A DNA stretch of 64,000 nt, taken from positions 248,001-312,000 of the forward strand of contig NZ_JAHBGD010000005.1 of the NCBI RefSeq assembly GCF_018390605.1, written 5' to 3'. The notes below the pieces were generated by a model that did not search any database, had not been told where the DNA came from, and saw nothing but the letters and a program-made list of their open reading frames with translations. Position numbers and translations under genes: made by a program. This DNA is from Ancylobacter defluvii. GTDB lineage: Bacteria; Pseudomonadota; Alphaproteobacteria; Rhizobiales; Xanthobacteraceae. Within the stretch, counting starts at the first letter, position 1. Each line of letters starts with the position of its first letter. Positions 25,222-33,793 of this stretch are shown one piece after another.

Positions 25222-26448
25222 ATGGCAACGATCAATATTGACCTCAGCGACTCCGACAAGACCGTAGGCTCGGGGTCGGTCGGGTATGATCCCAATTCCG
25301 CCACCACTATCGACATCGTGAATATCGGCGAAAGCTATACGCTGATCGTCGATGGCATCGATGCGTCTGTCGTATTCACTCGCTTGGGCGTCGATGTGCT
25401 GGCGCATACGACATTCGAAGCGATCAATGGTGCCAATCTCTATATCTGGCAGAACGGCTTGAGCCTGTCGGTAGGCAGCAGCCTGCGCTACGAGGTCGGT
25501 GATGCATCCAGCATCACCGTTCATCCCGGCAGCTTCAATTATGAAATATTGAGCAGCCATTCCGTGGATTTCATCGGCGAAGAGGCGGGAAGCTTCACCT
25601 ATGAATTTACGTCCTCCGGCTCCGGGAAGCCCAGCTTTACGGTGAATGGTTTTAGCTATGGGGACTCGCTGAACGTTGCTGGATTGACCTATGCCAGCTT
25701 CGTCTATGATGCCGACACGGGTAATGCCGTCCTCATCTATGGCGATGACGCCGCAGGCAGCGTCACGTTCAACCTTGAGAATATGGACCAGAGCCTCGCG
25801 GAGCTGATCGCGGAAGATCCAGACGCCTATGTCGATGCATCGACCGGCGCTTTTGTTGCCCCGATGTGTTTTCTCGCCGGCACCCGCATCGCGTCACCCG
25901 AGGGCGAGCGCCTGGTGGAAGATCTCGTCATCGGGGATCTGGTACTCACCGTCTCCGGCGCGGCGCGGCCCGTGCGCTGGATCGGTCGCCAAACCATGCA
26001 TCGCCATTTCGGGGAGCCGGATCGCGTGTGGCCGATCCAGATCGCCGCAGGCGCTCTCGATGACAACCTGCCTCGATACGATCTGTTCGTATCGCCGGAC
26101 CATGCGTTGTTGATCGATGGAATGCTTGTCCAGGCCGGAGCGCTCGTCAATGGCACGTCAGTGATGCGCCATAGGCCGGCAGAGGTCCGGTTCACCTATT
26201 ATCATATCGAGCTGGAGGACCATGCGCTGGTGCTCGCCGAGGGTGTTCCCGCGGAGACCTTCGTGGACAATGTGACCCGGCGCCGGTTCGACAACTATGC
26301 CGAGTTCGAGGCGCTCTATGGCGAGCCGAAGCAGACCATTGCCGAGATGGATCTGCCCCGCGTGAAGTCGGCGCGGCAACTGCCGGCCAGCATCCGGGAG
26401 CGGATCAAGGTGAGGGCGCGCGAAATCGGCGGTTCGGTGGCCGCGTAA
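25222..26448 (+). CDS. Hint-domain protein with beta-rich N-terminal region
   Basis: A 408-aa protein. Residues 1-214 are acidic, Gly/Ser/Asp-rich and beta-like, without a classical signal peptide. A Hint_2 domain starts at Cys216 (CFLAGTRIASPEGERLVEDL), with VIGDLVLT, VRWIGRQTMHRH, FVSPDHALLIDGMLVQAGAL and AETFVDNVTRRRFDNY. Hint domains share the intein/hedgehog fold and can cleave before the Cys. In alphaproteobacteria this module is often attached to secreted proteins of the type I system. GGGAGGAAAC directly before the ATG at 25222 supports that start. There is no adjacent secretion gene. Whether self-processing happens cannot be told from sequence. Confidence 0.85.
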   Translation: MATINIDLSDSDKTVGSGSVGYDPNSATTIDIVNIGESYTLIVDGIDASVVFTRLGVDVLAHTTFEAINGANLYIWQNGLSLSVGSSLRYEVGDASSITVHPGSFNYEILSSHSVDFIGEEAGSFTYEFTSSGSGKPSFTVNGFSYGDSLNVAGLTYASFVYDADTGNAVLIYGDDAAGSVTFNLENMDQSLAELIAEDPDAYVDASTGAFVAPMCFLAGTRIASPEGERLVEDLVIGDLVLTVSGAARPVRWIGRQTMHRHFGEPDRVWPIQIAAGALDDNLPRYDLFVSPDHALLIDGMLVQAGALVNGTSVMRHRPAEVRFTYYHIELEDHALVLAEGVPAETFVDNVTRRRFDNYAEFEALYGEPKQTIAEMDLPRVKSARQLPASIRERIKVRAREIGGSVAA

Positions 26449-26811
26449 ATCGCGCGGCATCCGCAGCCCCGCCGGTCCATCGGCATGCGGGCCCCAAAAC
26501 CTTCAGAATGCCGATACCTATGCCGGTGTCCTGACCTCCACGCCGATCGTCCGCGCCGAGATAGCGCTGTTTCTGTCTCCAGCCGGAACGTTGCGGAGTT
26601 CGCGTTCATCGGCGGTTTGAACTGCCGGTATTTGGAGGCGCTGCACCCTGAGGGGCAGGAGAGAGGCTCCTCAGAGGCATTGTCGTTTGACGTCAGGCCG
26701 CTTCGATTGCGCCGATCTGGCCGATGTCCCTGTAAGACAACTGACACATCACCGCCGGCAACTGGCGAGAGGCTTTCACTCGCGGCAGATCCAGTTCCGG
26801 CAAGGGTGCTT
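26449..26811. other. 363-bp gap, no gene supported
   Basis: Lies between the Hint gene and the YciI-like gene, which converge. Open frames here are short and overlapping on both strands. The only feature I can support is the hairpin at its right end (next entry). Confidence 0.4.
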
Positions 26812-26836
26812 CGTGAGGGGCGCGTTGCCCCTCACG
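26812..26836 (-). terminator. hairpin at the end of the YciI-like gene
   Basis: CGTGAGGGGC pairs with GCCCCTCACG across a 5-base loop, a perfect 10-bp stem that overlaps the stop codon of the YciI-like gene. There is no T-run on either side, so if it terminates transcription it is an imperfect or bidirectional terminator between two convergent genes. Confidence 0.45.
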
Positions 26837-27125
26837 CGTTCACCACTCCGTCTTTCACGACAACCCGGAAGCCCTTCAGTTCTACTCGTTCGAACAGCCC
26901 GGCCTTGCTGTACGGGTCGTCGTTCACAAGCTTCTCCGCCGCCGCCTTGTCCTCCGCGTCGTAGACGATAATCGAGCCGCAGGGCTTGCCTTCCGCGTCA
27001 AGCATCGGGCCGGCAAAGACGATGCTGCCGGCTATCGCGCGGAGATAATCGAGGTGCTCAGGGCGGACCTCGAGGCGCAGAGGCAGGGCGCCGGGGCGGT
27101 CATAGGCGGTCAGGGCGAAGTGCAT
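26832..27125 (-). CDS. YciI-like protein
   Basis: A 97-aa YCII-fold protein: MHFALTAYDRPGALPLRLEV, then RPEHLDYLRAIAGSIVFAGP and GSIIVYDAEDKAAAEKLVND, ending with DPYSKAGLFERVELKGF. The conserved His and Asp of the family (RPEHLDYL and YDAEDK) are present. YciI-like proteins resemble muconolactone isomerase folds and some act in aromatic catabolism, which fits the neighbouring UbiD locus. The ATG at 27125 has GGAG about seven bases upstream. It is 178 bp downstream of ubiX in the same orientation and may be its last gene. Confidence 0.85.
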   Translation of the reverse strand: MHFALTAYDRPGALPLRLEVRPEHLDYLRAIAGSIVFAGPMLDAEGKPCGSIIVYDAEDKAAAEKLVNDDPYSKAGLFERVELKGFRVVVKDGVVNA

Positions 27126-27303
27126 GCAAGGGCTCCAGTGATTGGTGAAAAGCATGGACTGAAGACGATCCCCGCAGCGGAGTGCCGGCATCGTCGAGCG
27201 AGACGCTGCGCGTTGCGTGTGCAGGTGGAACCGATCCGCGCATGGAGACAGTCAGCTTGTTTGTCTCCGATTGCCGATCCGCCCTCGGGATTGCCACGGT
27301 GGC

Positions 27304-27933
27304 TTATTGGCCTGTCGTCAGCTCGGCTGTCAGCGAAGTCGATCCATCTGTTGAGCCGTCGTCCTCCTCCCCCCAGCGGGGGAAGGCTTTCAGGTCCAGA
27401 TCGAACAGATCGAGGACCCGGCCGATCGTGTGAGTGACCATGTCGTCCAGGGACTGAGGACGCGAATAGAAAGCCGGGACCGGCGGCGCGATGATGCCGC
27501 CCATTTCGGTGACCGCCAGCATGCTCTTCAGGTGGCCGGCGTGAAGGGGGGTCTCCCGCAGCATCAGCACGAGCCGGCGGCGCTCCTTCAGGCAGACGTC
27601 CGCCGCCCGGCTGATGAGGCCGGACGTCACCCCATGGGCGATGTCGCTCATGCTGCGCACCGAGCACGGTGCCACGATCATTCCCATCGTCCGGAAGGAA
27701 CCGCTGGAAATCGGCGCCGCGATGTCGTTCGGCGAATAAACGACATCCGCGAGGCTGCGCAACTCCTCCGAAGACATGTCCGTCTCATAGGCGCGCGTCA
27801 TCTCCCCCGCCTTTGAGACGATGAGATGGCTCTCGATCTGCAACTCCCGAAGCGCCTTCAGCAGCCGCACGCCATAGACGATGCCGGTGGCGCCGGTGAT
27901 TCCCACCACCATGCGTCGGGGTGCTTTCCCCAT
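27304..27933 (-). CDS. ubiX: UbiX/Pad1-type flavin prenyltransferase
   Basis: A 209-aa UbiX protein: VVGITGATGIVYGVRLLKAL (flavin site), HLIVSKAGEMTRAYET, APISSGSFRTMGMIVAPCS, CLKERRRLVLMLRETPLH and MGGIIAPPVPAFY. It prenylates reduced FMN to make the prFMN cofactor needed by UbiD decarboxylases, two of which lie beside it. The acidic C-terminal ~25 residues are unusual padding. The ATG at 27933 begins directly before the first beta strand and lies 19 bp after the UbiD gene, so both are almost certainly co-transcribed. Confidence 0.96.
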   Translation of the reverse strand: MGKAPRRMVVGITGATGIVYGVRLLKALRELQIESHLIVSKAGEMTRAYETDMSSEELRSLADVVYSPNDIAAPISSGSFRTMGMIVAPCSVRSMSDIAHGVTSGLISRAADVCLKERRRLVLMLRETPLHAGHLKSMLAVTEMGGIIAPPVPAFYSRPQSLDDMVTHTIGRVLDLFDLDLKAFPRWGEEDDGSTDGSTSLTAELTTGQ

Positions 27934-27952
27934 GGTCAGATTCCTTGCGCCG

Positions 27953-29590
27953 TCATGCGAGGGTCGAGCCGACATGCCGGGGGTCGAAGTTCGACAGGGC
28001 TGCCGGCTTCGCCTCGAAGGCAAAGGGGCGGTCGGAGAGGGTGTAGCGGTACCACGGCGCGTCGTTCATGCGGCCGAGCTTGTGGCGCAGGCCGCCGAAC
28101 GCCCCGTAGATCAGCTTGTAGGGCTGGCCGTGGAAATGCTTGAGGATATCGAGCCATGCGCGGGGTTCCGCACCAATGAAGGCTTCCATCTCGCGGGTGA
28201 TCTCATCCTCGGTCATCGGCGTGAGATCGGCCGGCGGCTCGCCGAGATCGGTCACCGCGCTCTTGATGAACTCGTCCGGGTTCCAGCCGGCGCCCATCGG
28301 CTTGGTGCAGTCCATGCCGATCTTCGAGGCGACGCCGGGATCCGCGCATTTCGGATCGACCGTCATGGTGTTGCAGTCCTTGATCATGACGGTGTCACGA
28401 TCCGGCATGTAGCGGAATGCCATGGCGGCGAGCACGGCCTGATCGTCCCAGATGTCGACGTCGTCGTTGAACACCATCGCCACCTTGGGCAGCCCCTGCT
28501 TGGAACAGGTGAGCATCAGTCCCAGCGCCTGCTTGGCGTCGCCGGCGCCGAGCGGCCGGATCTTGGCATAGGCGATGTTCGACAGGCCGCCGGCCGGGCT
28601 GCGCACTTCGACCACATCGATGCCGGCAAGGCGCAGCGCGCCATAGAGGTCAGCCTCGATGGCGGGAAGCTGCAACATGTTGTCGGTGTACCAGGGGTGC
28701 ATGCCGCCAATGGTGCAATGCTGGTAGATCGGGTTCTTGCGGAACGTCATCGCCTTCACCTTGAGGCGATAATTGTGCTTCATCCCGCCGCCATACATGC
28801 CGGTGAACTCGCCGTAGGGGCCTTCGTCGAAGTTCAGCCCCTCGGTAGCCATCAACTCGCATTCGAGGACGAGTTCGGCATTGGCCGGCACCATCACGTC
28901 GATGGTCTCGCACTTCACCATCTTGGCCGGCGCGCCGTAGAAGCCGCCGAGTACCTCGAAATCGTCGGTGTCGCCGGGCACACCCACCAGCGCCGAGATC
29001 TTGTCGAGGATCGGGCCGCCAATGACCATGGCGACCTCGAGATTCTGCCCCTTCGCCGCCGCCGCCATCGCGTGGATGCGCTGGCGGTGCGAGGTGCAGG
29101 TCATGTCGACCGACTTCTCGTTCTTCGAGCGGAACATGGAGCGGTAGATGCCCCAGTCATAGACGCCGGTGTCCGGGTGCTTCGAGATGAACAGGTTGTC
29201 GTTTGTATAGGCATGGCCGTCGCGATCATGGTGCAGGAACAGCGGAAGCCGGGTCAGGTCGACCTCGTCGCCCTTCAGGATGACTTCCTTGCACGGCGCG
29301 GTATCGACCACTTCCCATTTGGCGCGCGACTTCGCCTTCTCGACCATCTTGCGGCCGGTCTGCGTCCTGTCGCACTCCATGGCCCAGGCATACATGTCCT
29401 GGTTGGAATAGGCGTTGGCGAGGACCGAGAACTCGCAGTCCTTGATCTTTTCGATCAGGACGGCCTTGGTCGGGTTGGCCTCGAGAGTCGTGGGAATCTG
29501 GTCGACGCGGATCTCGTCGGTGATACGGACGAGAAAGCCCGCAGCTTCCATGTCCCGTACGAAATCAGGAAGCGACTGCTGGGACGCCAT
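27953..29590 (-). CDS. UbiD family prFMN-dependent (de)carboxylase, 545 aa
   Basis: A full-length UbiD-fold enzyme: PDFVRDMEAAGFLVRITDEI at the start, LPLFLHHDRDGHAYTNDNLF (prFMN/Mn binding), GAPAKMVKCETIDVMVPANA, the catalytic pair in EGPYGEFTG (two Glu five apart), HPWYTDNMLQLPAIEADLYG and KCADPGVASKIGMDCTKPMG. UbiD enzymes interconvert aromatic or alpha,beta-unsaturated acids and their decarboxylated products. The cofactor gene ubiX is 19 bp downstream and an SRPBCC gene 23 bp upstream, making one operon. The substrate cannot be read; the size and family features resemble hydroxybenzoate or phenol-type (de)carboxylases. Confidence 0.93.
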   Translation of the reverse strand: MASQQSLPDFVRDMEAAGFLVRITDEIRVDQIPTTLEANPTKAVLIEKIKDCEFSVLANAYSNQDMYAWAMECDRTQTGRKMVEKAKSRAKWEVVDTAPCKEVILKGDEVDLTRLPLFLHHDRDGHAYTNDNLFISKHPDTGVYDWGIYRSMFRSKNEKSVDMTCTSHRQRIHAMAAAAKGQNLEVAMVIGGPILDKISALVGVPGDTDDFEVLGGFYGAPAKMVKCETIDVMVPANAELVLECELMATEGLNFDEGPYGEFTGMYGGGMKHNYRLKVKAMTFRKNPIYQHCTIGGMHPWYTDNMLQLPAIEADLYGALRLAGIDVVEVRSPAGGLSNIAYAKIRPLGAGDAKQALGLMLTCSKQGLPKVAMVFNDDVDIWDDQAVLAAMAFRYMPDRDTVMIKDCNTMTVDPKCADPGVASKIGMDCTKPMGAGWNPDEFIKSAVTDLGEPPADLTPMTEDEITREMEAFIGAEPRAWLDILKHFHGQPYKLIYGAFGGLRHKLGRMNDAPWYRYTLSDRPFAFEAKPAALSNFDPRHVGSTLA

Positions 29591-29613
29591 GTGAGGGAAT
29601 CTCCAGGTCGGAT

Positions 29614-30042
29614 TCAGGAAAAGGCCGGGTCCGACACGCCGGATTCGGCGTATTCGCGCAGGTGATCCATCAGCACACCCCAGATGGTGTTGCACTTGAT
29701 GAAATTGGCCTCGTCATGGGGCCAGCCGCCATGGGTGACGCGAACGCGGGTCCGTCCATCCTCAGTCGAACCAAAGGAGAAAGTCGCCGTGGTGCCGACG
29801 GCGTCGCCGGGGCCCTTGGTGCAGGTCCAGAGAATTTCTTCCGGGTCGTCCCGATCTATGCGCCAGGAAAATTCAGGTCGGCCAGAATATTTCAAATTCC
29901 AAAGCGTTCCGAGTTCGCCGCTTCCCTCGACGCCCGGAGTATTCCATCCGCGCAAGCCTTCGGCGGTGCTTAGCGCTTTTCTTACTTTTTCTGCGTCGGT
30001 GGAAATGTAGATCTCATGCTTCAGCGAATGTGCACCGGCCAT
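29614..30042 (-). CDS. SRPBCC (START/AHSA1-like) domain protein
   Basis: A 142-aa small ligand-binding fold protein: HEIYISTDAEKVRKALSTAE, GLRGWNTPGVEG, SWRIDRDDPEEILWTCTKGP, TATFSFGSTEDGRTRVRVTH and EANFIKCNTIWGVLMDHLRE. Such proteins bind hydrophobic ligands or act as aromatase/hydratase-like enzymes. GGGAGGG before the ATG at 30042 supports the start. It is the first gene of the SRPBCC-UbiD-UbiX unit, so it may carry or modify the decarboxylase substrate; this is inference. Confidence 0.85.
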   Translation of the reverse strand: MAGAHSLKHEIYISTDAEKVRKALSTAEGLRGWNTPGVEGSGELGTLWNLKYSGRPEFSWRIDRDDPEEILWTCTKGPGDAVGTTATFSFGSTEDGRTRVRVTHGGWPHDEANFIKCNTIWGVLMDHLREYAESGVSDPAFS

Positions 30043-30159
30043 TTGGCCCTCCCTTGGCGTGGCGAGATACTGATCCGAATGGCGCGCGCAAGGCAAGCGA
30101 CCCTGCCGCGCGCAAATGTGTTGAACTGCGTTGGCGATTTCCGCTCGGGGGAGACACGC

Positions 30160-31200
30160 TCAGGTCTCGCTGTTGATACGCGGCGCGGTAATGTTGGTGA
30201 GGACCATGCTGCCGATGATGATCGCCACCAGGGCGATGGCCGCTCCGAGCCCTGCCTCAACCAGTCGCTCCATCAACAACGGAGACCAGGGGAGATTGCG
30301 GCCAAGATTGCTCATGCCGATCGCCAGCGGCGTGATGAACAGAAGGGCCACTCCATAATTCCGGGCCAAGAATAGCTCCGCGACCGCCTGACACAGCGCG
30401 ATGATGAGGATGAGGGCGAGGGGGCCGGGCTCCTGCATGAACAGCACCGCGGCGATGCCGACGCCGCCGAGCGTGCCCATCATCAGGTGGATCGTCCGGC
30501 GCATGGCATCTGCTGGCGTGAGAGCCGGCATCAACGCTGCTACCGCAATGGGCGCCCAGAAAGGATGGCCGATGTCGAGAGCCAGAGCGAGCAGCCAGGC
30601 GGCCGTCGCGGCCAGCGCCGCGAGGGTGATCACGATCGCGTGACGGGTTCGGTCGAGTGCCGCCGAGCCGATCTGCGTGCGCCGGCGCACGCCATACAGG
30701 AGGGTGCGGGTGTCCACCGTGCTGCTCGGCTCCAGCAGTGTCAGCAGGACCGAGAATCCCGCCCCGCCCGTGCCCACGGCGATGGCCGGCAGCAACTCGT
30801 TTGGCGTCAACGGAATACCGGCGATCACCAGCAGCACCAGGATGAAGAAGATCTCGCCGCGCGGCACCCATCCCATCACCGTGCCGAGCGTTCCCGTCCC
30901 CACCACCACGATCGGCAGCATGAGGGACAAAAGCCATTCGGGCCCCTGCGTAGCGGAATAGACCGCCGCCGCGGCGAGAGTGGCGACAAGCGCGGCGCCC
31001 GCTACGAGCTGGGTCTCGACGCGGCGCTGAATGGTCTCGCTGTGGCCATAGAGGGAGGCCAGCGCGCCGAAAGCCGCATAGACGGCAAAATGAATCTGCC
31101 CGAGCGCGTACAGCGCCAGAAGAGGCACGCCCACCGACACGCCGACGCGCAGTGCGGCGCGGATATCCTCTGTCTTTACCTTGAAAGGAAAGCTGCGCAT
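30160..31200 (-). CDS. FUSC family membrane protein (aromatic acid efflux-like)
   Basis: A 346-aa protein of about ten helices arranged as two hydrophobic blocks (residues ~15-150 and ~195-335). The first includes YAAFGALASLYGHSETIQRR, and a basic loop DTRTLLYGVRRRTQIGSAAL separates the halves. Repeats such as WAPIAVAALMPALTPADAMR and HLMMGTLGGVGIAAVLF are typical of FUSC/AaeB-like exporters. A role in aromatic acid export fits its place between two UbiD genes. The start, ATG at 31200, is only 36 bp from the divergent second UbiD gene, so the promoters must overlap or lie inside one gene. Confidence 0.85.
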   Translation of the reverse strand: MRSFPFKVKTEDIRAALRVGVSVGVPLLALYALGQIHFAVYAAFGALASLYGHSETIQRRVETQLVAGAALVATLAAAAVYSATQGPEWLLSLMLPIVVVGTGTLGTVMGWVPRGEIFFILVLLVIAGIPLTPNELLPAIAVGTGGAGFSVLLTLLEPSSTVDTRTLLYGVRRRTQIGSAALDRTRHAIVITLAALAATAAWLLALALDIGHPFWAPIAVAALMPALTPADAMRRTIHLMMGTLGGVGIAAVLFMQEPGPLALILIIALCQAVAELFLARNYGVALLFITPLAIGMSNLGRNLPWSPLLMERLVEAGLGAAIALVAIIIGSMVLTNITAPRINSET

Positions 31201-31236
31201 TAATCACGCACCAGCGACAGGTGAGAACGGTGGATC

Positions 31237-32595
31237 ATGCCCTATAAAGACCTGCGAGCTTTCCTCTCGACCTTAAGGCAGTCCGGCGAACTCGTCGATA
31301 TTACGCGGCCCATTGCCTTGCAGTATGACGTTGCGAAGGCCCTTGCCAAGAACAGCTCGGTCGAGGGCCCGGCGCTCATGTTCAAGGACAACGGCACCGA
31401 GTTTCCGCTGGTCGCCGGCCTGTATGGCAACCGCCGCCTCGCGCTGATCGCCTTCGAATCGACCGAGGATACCATTCACGATCGCGTGGCCAAGGGCATC
31501 GACACGCCGATCGCTCCTGTCGATTTCGACGGACCGGCGCCGTGCCAGGAGATCGTCCTGACCGGCGATGATATCGATCTCACCAAACTTCCTGTGCCGA
31601 CTTACAGCCCGAAGGATGGCGGCCCCTATATCACCGCCGGCATCGTGGTCTCGGAAGACCCCGACACCGACGTGCCGGATATCGGCAATTATCGCTTCCA
31701 GCTGCACGATGCGCACACGCTGGGGGTGTTCTCCGCCCCCAACCACCGCTTCGGAAAGAACATTGCCAAGGCCGTGGCGCGGAAGGTCCCGTTGCATGGT
31801 GCGATCGTCATCGGCGTCGATCCCATCATCGCATATTCCTGCCAGGTTCAGTCCGGTGATGCCACCAACGACTGGTTCGTCGCGGGTGGACTGCGCGGCG
31901 AACCCGTCGAGCTTGTGAAAGCCGTGACCAGTACCCTGAAGGTGCCCGCCCATGCGGAGTTCATCATCGAGTTCGTGGTGGATTCGGACGATCAGCGCGT
32001 GGAAGGGCCTCTCGGCGAATATACCGGCTACTACACGCCCGCCTCGCTCAAGCCGACCGCCAAGGTGACCGCGATCACCCATCGCCGGGATGCGATCTTT
32101 CAGGGGCTGCTCACCGGCAAGCCGATCACCGAGAACCATGTTCTCAAGCAGATCCCGTTCGAGGTGTCGATCCTGCGTCAGCTCCGGGCCCAGTTCCCGA
32201 CGATCTCCGACCTCTCGATCACCAGTTCGGGTGGCGTGCAGACCTATGTCGTGATCGCGATGGCGCCCCGCTACGAGGGCGAGGCGCGGCACGCGATCCT
32301 GGCGGCCATGGCTTCGAACCTTCACCCGAAATGGGTGGTGGTCGTCGATCCGGACATCGACATCCGCAAATCATCGGAAGTGGAATGGGCAATGTCGTTC
32401 CGGGTGAAGCCGCGCGAGGATGTGTTCGTCGTCGATCGCACCGCGACGGCGCCGCTCGATCCCTATACCGACGGCGGCTATTCATCTTCCGTGGGCATTG
32501 ACGCCACTCGGCCGTTCGGGGTGGAATTCCCCGACGTGTCGGAAGTGCCGGATTGGCGGAGCTTCGATTTGCCGGAGATCAGCCGAGGTAAATAG
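31237..32595 (+). CDS. second UbiD family prFMN-dependent (de)carboxylase, 452 aa
   Basis: A shorter UbiD paralogue of the classic UbiD size range: YKDLRAFLSTLRQSGELVDI, LPVPTYSPKDGGPYITAGIV (prFMN site), NHRFGKNIAKAVARKVPLHG, the catalytic pair in EGPLGEYTGYY, FQGLLTGKPITENHVLKQIP and DATRPFGVEFPDVSEVPDW. It is divergent from the FUSC gene and stands apart from the SRPBCC-UbiD-UbiX operon, which it would need for prFMN. The two UbiDs differ clearly in sequence and length, so different substrates are likely. Confidence 0.94.
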   Translation: MPYKDLRAFLSTLRQSGELVDITRPIALQYDVAKALAKNSSVEGPALMFKDNGTEFPLVAGLYGNRRLALIAFESTEDTIHDRVAKGIDTPIAPVDFDGPAPCQEIVLTGDDIDLTKLPVPTYSPKDGGPYITAGIVVSEDPDTDVPDIGNYRFQLHDAHTLGVFSAPNHRFGKNIAKAVARKVPLHGAIVIGVDPIIAYSCQVQSGDATNDWFVAGGLRGEPVELVKAVTSTLKVPAHAEFIIEFVVDSDDQRVEGPLGEYTGYYTPASLKPTAKVTAITHRRDAIFQGLLTGKPITENHVLKQIPFEVSILRQLRAQFPTISDLSITSSGGVQTYVVIAMAPRYEGEARHAILAAMASNLHPKWVVVVDPDIDIRKSSEVEWAMSFRVKPREDVFVVDRTATAPLDPYTDGGYSSSVGIDATRPFGVEFPDVSEVPDWRSFDLPEISRGK

Positions 32596-32713
32596 GTAAT
32601 TGGGACCGGCACCGGTCTTCTCGCCGGCTCGATGACGGCGCGGTTTGGAACGGCGATCCGGCTTCGAGCATCGTGCCTTGCACCATCTGACGCAGACCAG
32701 GGATAATGACGCC

Positions 32714-33094
32714 ATGACGGCCGCACACACATTCACCGGCTCCTTTTCGAGGTTGTCCATATTCTGTGGATTGGTCATGTCTGTGGGCATCGCCGCTACA
32801 GGGCCGGCGGCTGCCCAGAATTGGGAGAAGTGCGTCGAGGCCATCGCGAAAACGCAGAGCGAGCTGAAGCAGGTATTGCCGAAACCCGCTCAGCCACAGA
32901 CGCAGCAACAGTCTATCGCGGCACAGGACTCCCATGACCCGACGCCGGGCTCGCTCGCGGCAGCAGGCCTCGAAGCGCCTGTCTCGGGGCCGGAAGGGGC
33001 CTTGAATGAAGCGCAAAACCTGCAAGCGGCCGGTGACGAGGCAGGCTGCATGCGGGCGGTTGCCAAGGCACGCTCGCTTGCCGGGCTGAAGTAA
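32714..33094 (+). CDS. small exported protein of unknown function
   Basis: A 126-aa protein with a signal peptide (FSRLSIFCGLVMSVGIAATG, cleavage probably after AAAQ near residue 36) and a short mature domain: NWEKCVEAIAKTQSELKQVL, a Gln/Pro linker, then ALNEAQNLQAAGDEAGCMRA. Two Cys flank the mature helices and may form a disulfide. No family is recognised. The ATG at 32714 is the Met that gives a normal n-region. The gene stands alone, 118 bp after the second UbiD gene. Confidence 0.65.
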   Translation: MTAAHTFTGSFSRLSIFCGLVMSVGIAATGPAAAQNWEKCVEAIAKTQSELKQVLPKPAQPQTQQQSIAAQDSHDPTPGSLAAAGLEAPVSGPEGALNEAQNLQAAGDEAGCMRAVAKARSLAGLK

Positions 33095-33793
33095 GCCCGG
33101 AGGTGGCCAAAGGTTAGTTGCCGGGCAACAGGCCGGTGACGGGTGGCAGGACAAGGCGGCGGGTAAGCGAAGGCAAGCGATCTTCGTCTCCACCGCCGAT
33201 CCCGCCGTCCAGTTCATTAGGCTCGGTCGCTTCGTGTTGCTGACCGCTTACGGTCCGCGGCGCGCCGCCCCGGCTTTTCGGGGTTTGCCGCCTCTTTCGG
33301 CTTCTGGGCATTTTCCCAACTTCCGCGGGCTGACTGGGTGGCGTTCTGCTTCCAGCCGACCATCCGCTTCACAGCCGGGCGAGCCGCTACCGGGAGTATG
33401 CCGCTCCACCTCCGCTAGGGTTGTGTGGTCGATGATCACGGCGATTTCGTCCGTCGAGCCGCCGGCCTTTGCCGGCCTGCGAGCGGCGCCCGTTCGCAAC
33501 GTGTGCGTTACACTTCGGCTGCCAGCCCGACCTTATTGGTGAAACGGCTTGCGAGAAGGGCGTCCGTTCCAATGAAGGGCGTTGCAACGGGCGCTTCGAG
33601 CCGTTTCAGCGCGCGACTCGGTGCCGGATGATCGCGCCGCGGCTCGGCGGCGCATTCGTCTTGCCGGCGCATTCGTCTTGCCGGCGTTGGTAATGCCTTT
33701 CCTTGACGGAGCTAGGGTTGATCGCTCCGATGAGGAAAGCCCTTTCCAGATTCCGATGCGGCCGTCAGGGACGCATATCGAGACGAGTATCCA
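33095..33793. other. 700-bp gap, no gene supported
   Basis: Short open frames occur on both strands without ribosome sites or family-like sequence. The only definite structure is the 17-bp tandem repeat near the right end (next entry). The LysR promoter should lie in the last ~100 bp. The composition is somewhat mixed, so decayed coding DNA is possible. Confidence 0.4.
33648..33681. repeat. 17-bp tandem direct repeat
   Basis: CGGCGCATTCGTCTTGC occurs twice head to tail (33648-33664 and 33665-33681), followed by a partial third copy CGGCG. It lies about 110 bp upstream of the LysR start. It could be slippage-derived or a paired binding site; no evidence separates these. Confidence 0.6.

Noticed and set aside
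27881-29665. A 594-codon plus-strand frame opposite the UbiD gene
   Set aside because: Shadow of the UbiD gene, whose strand holds the EGPYGEFTG catalytic motif.
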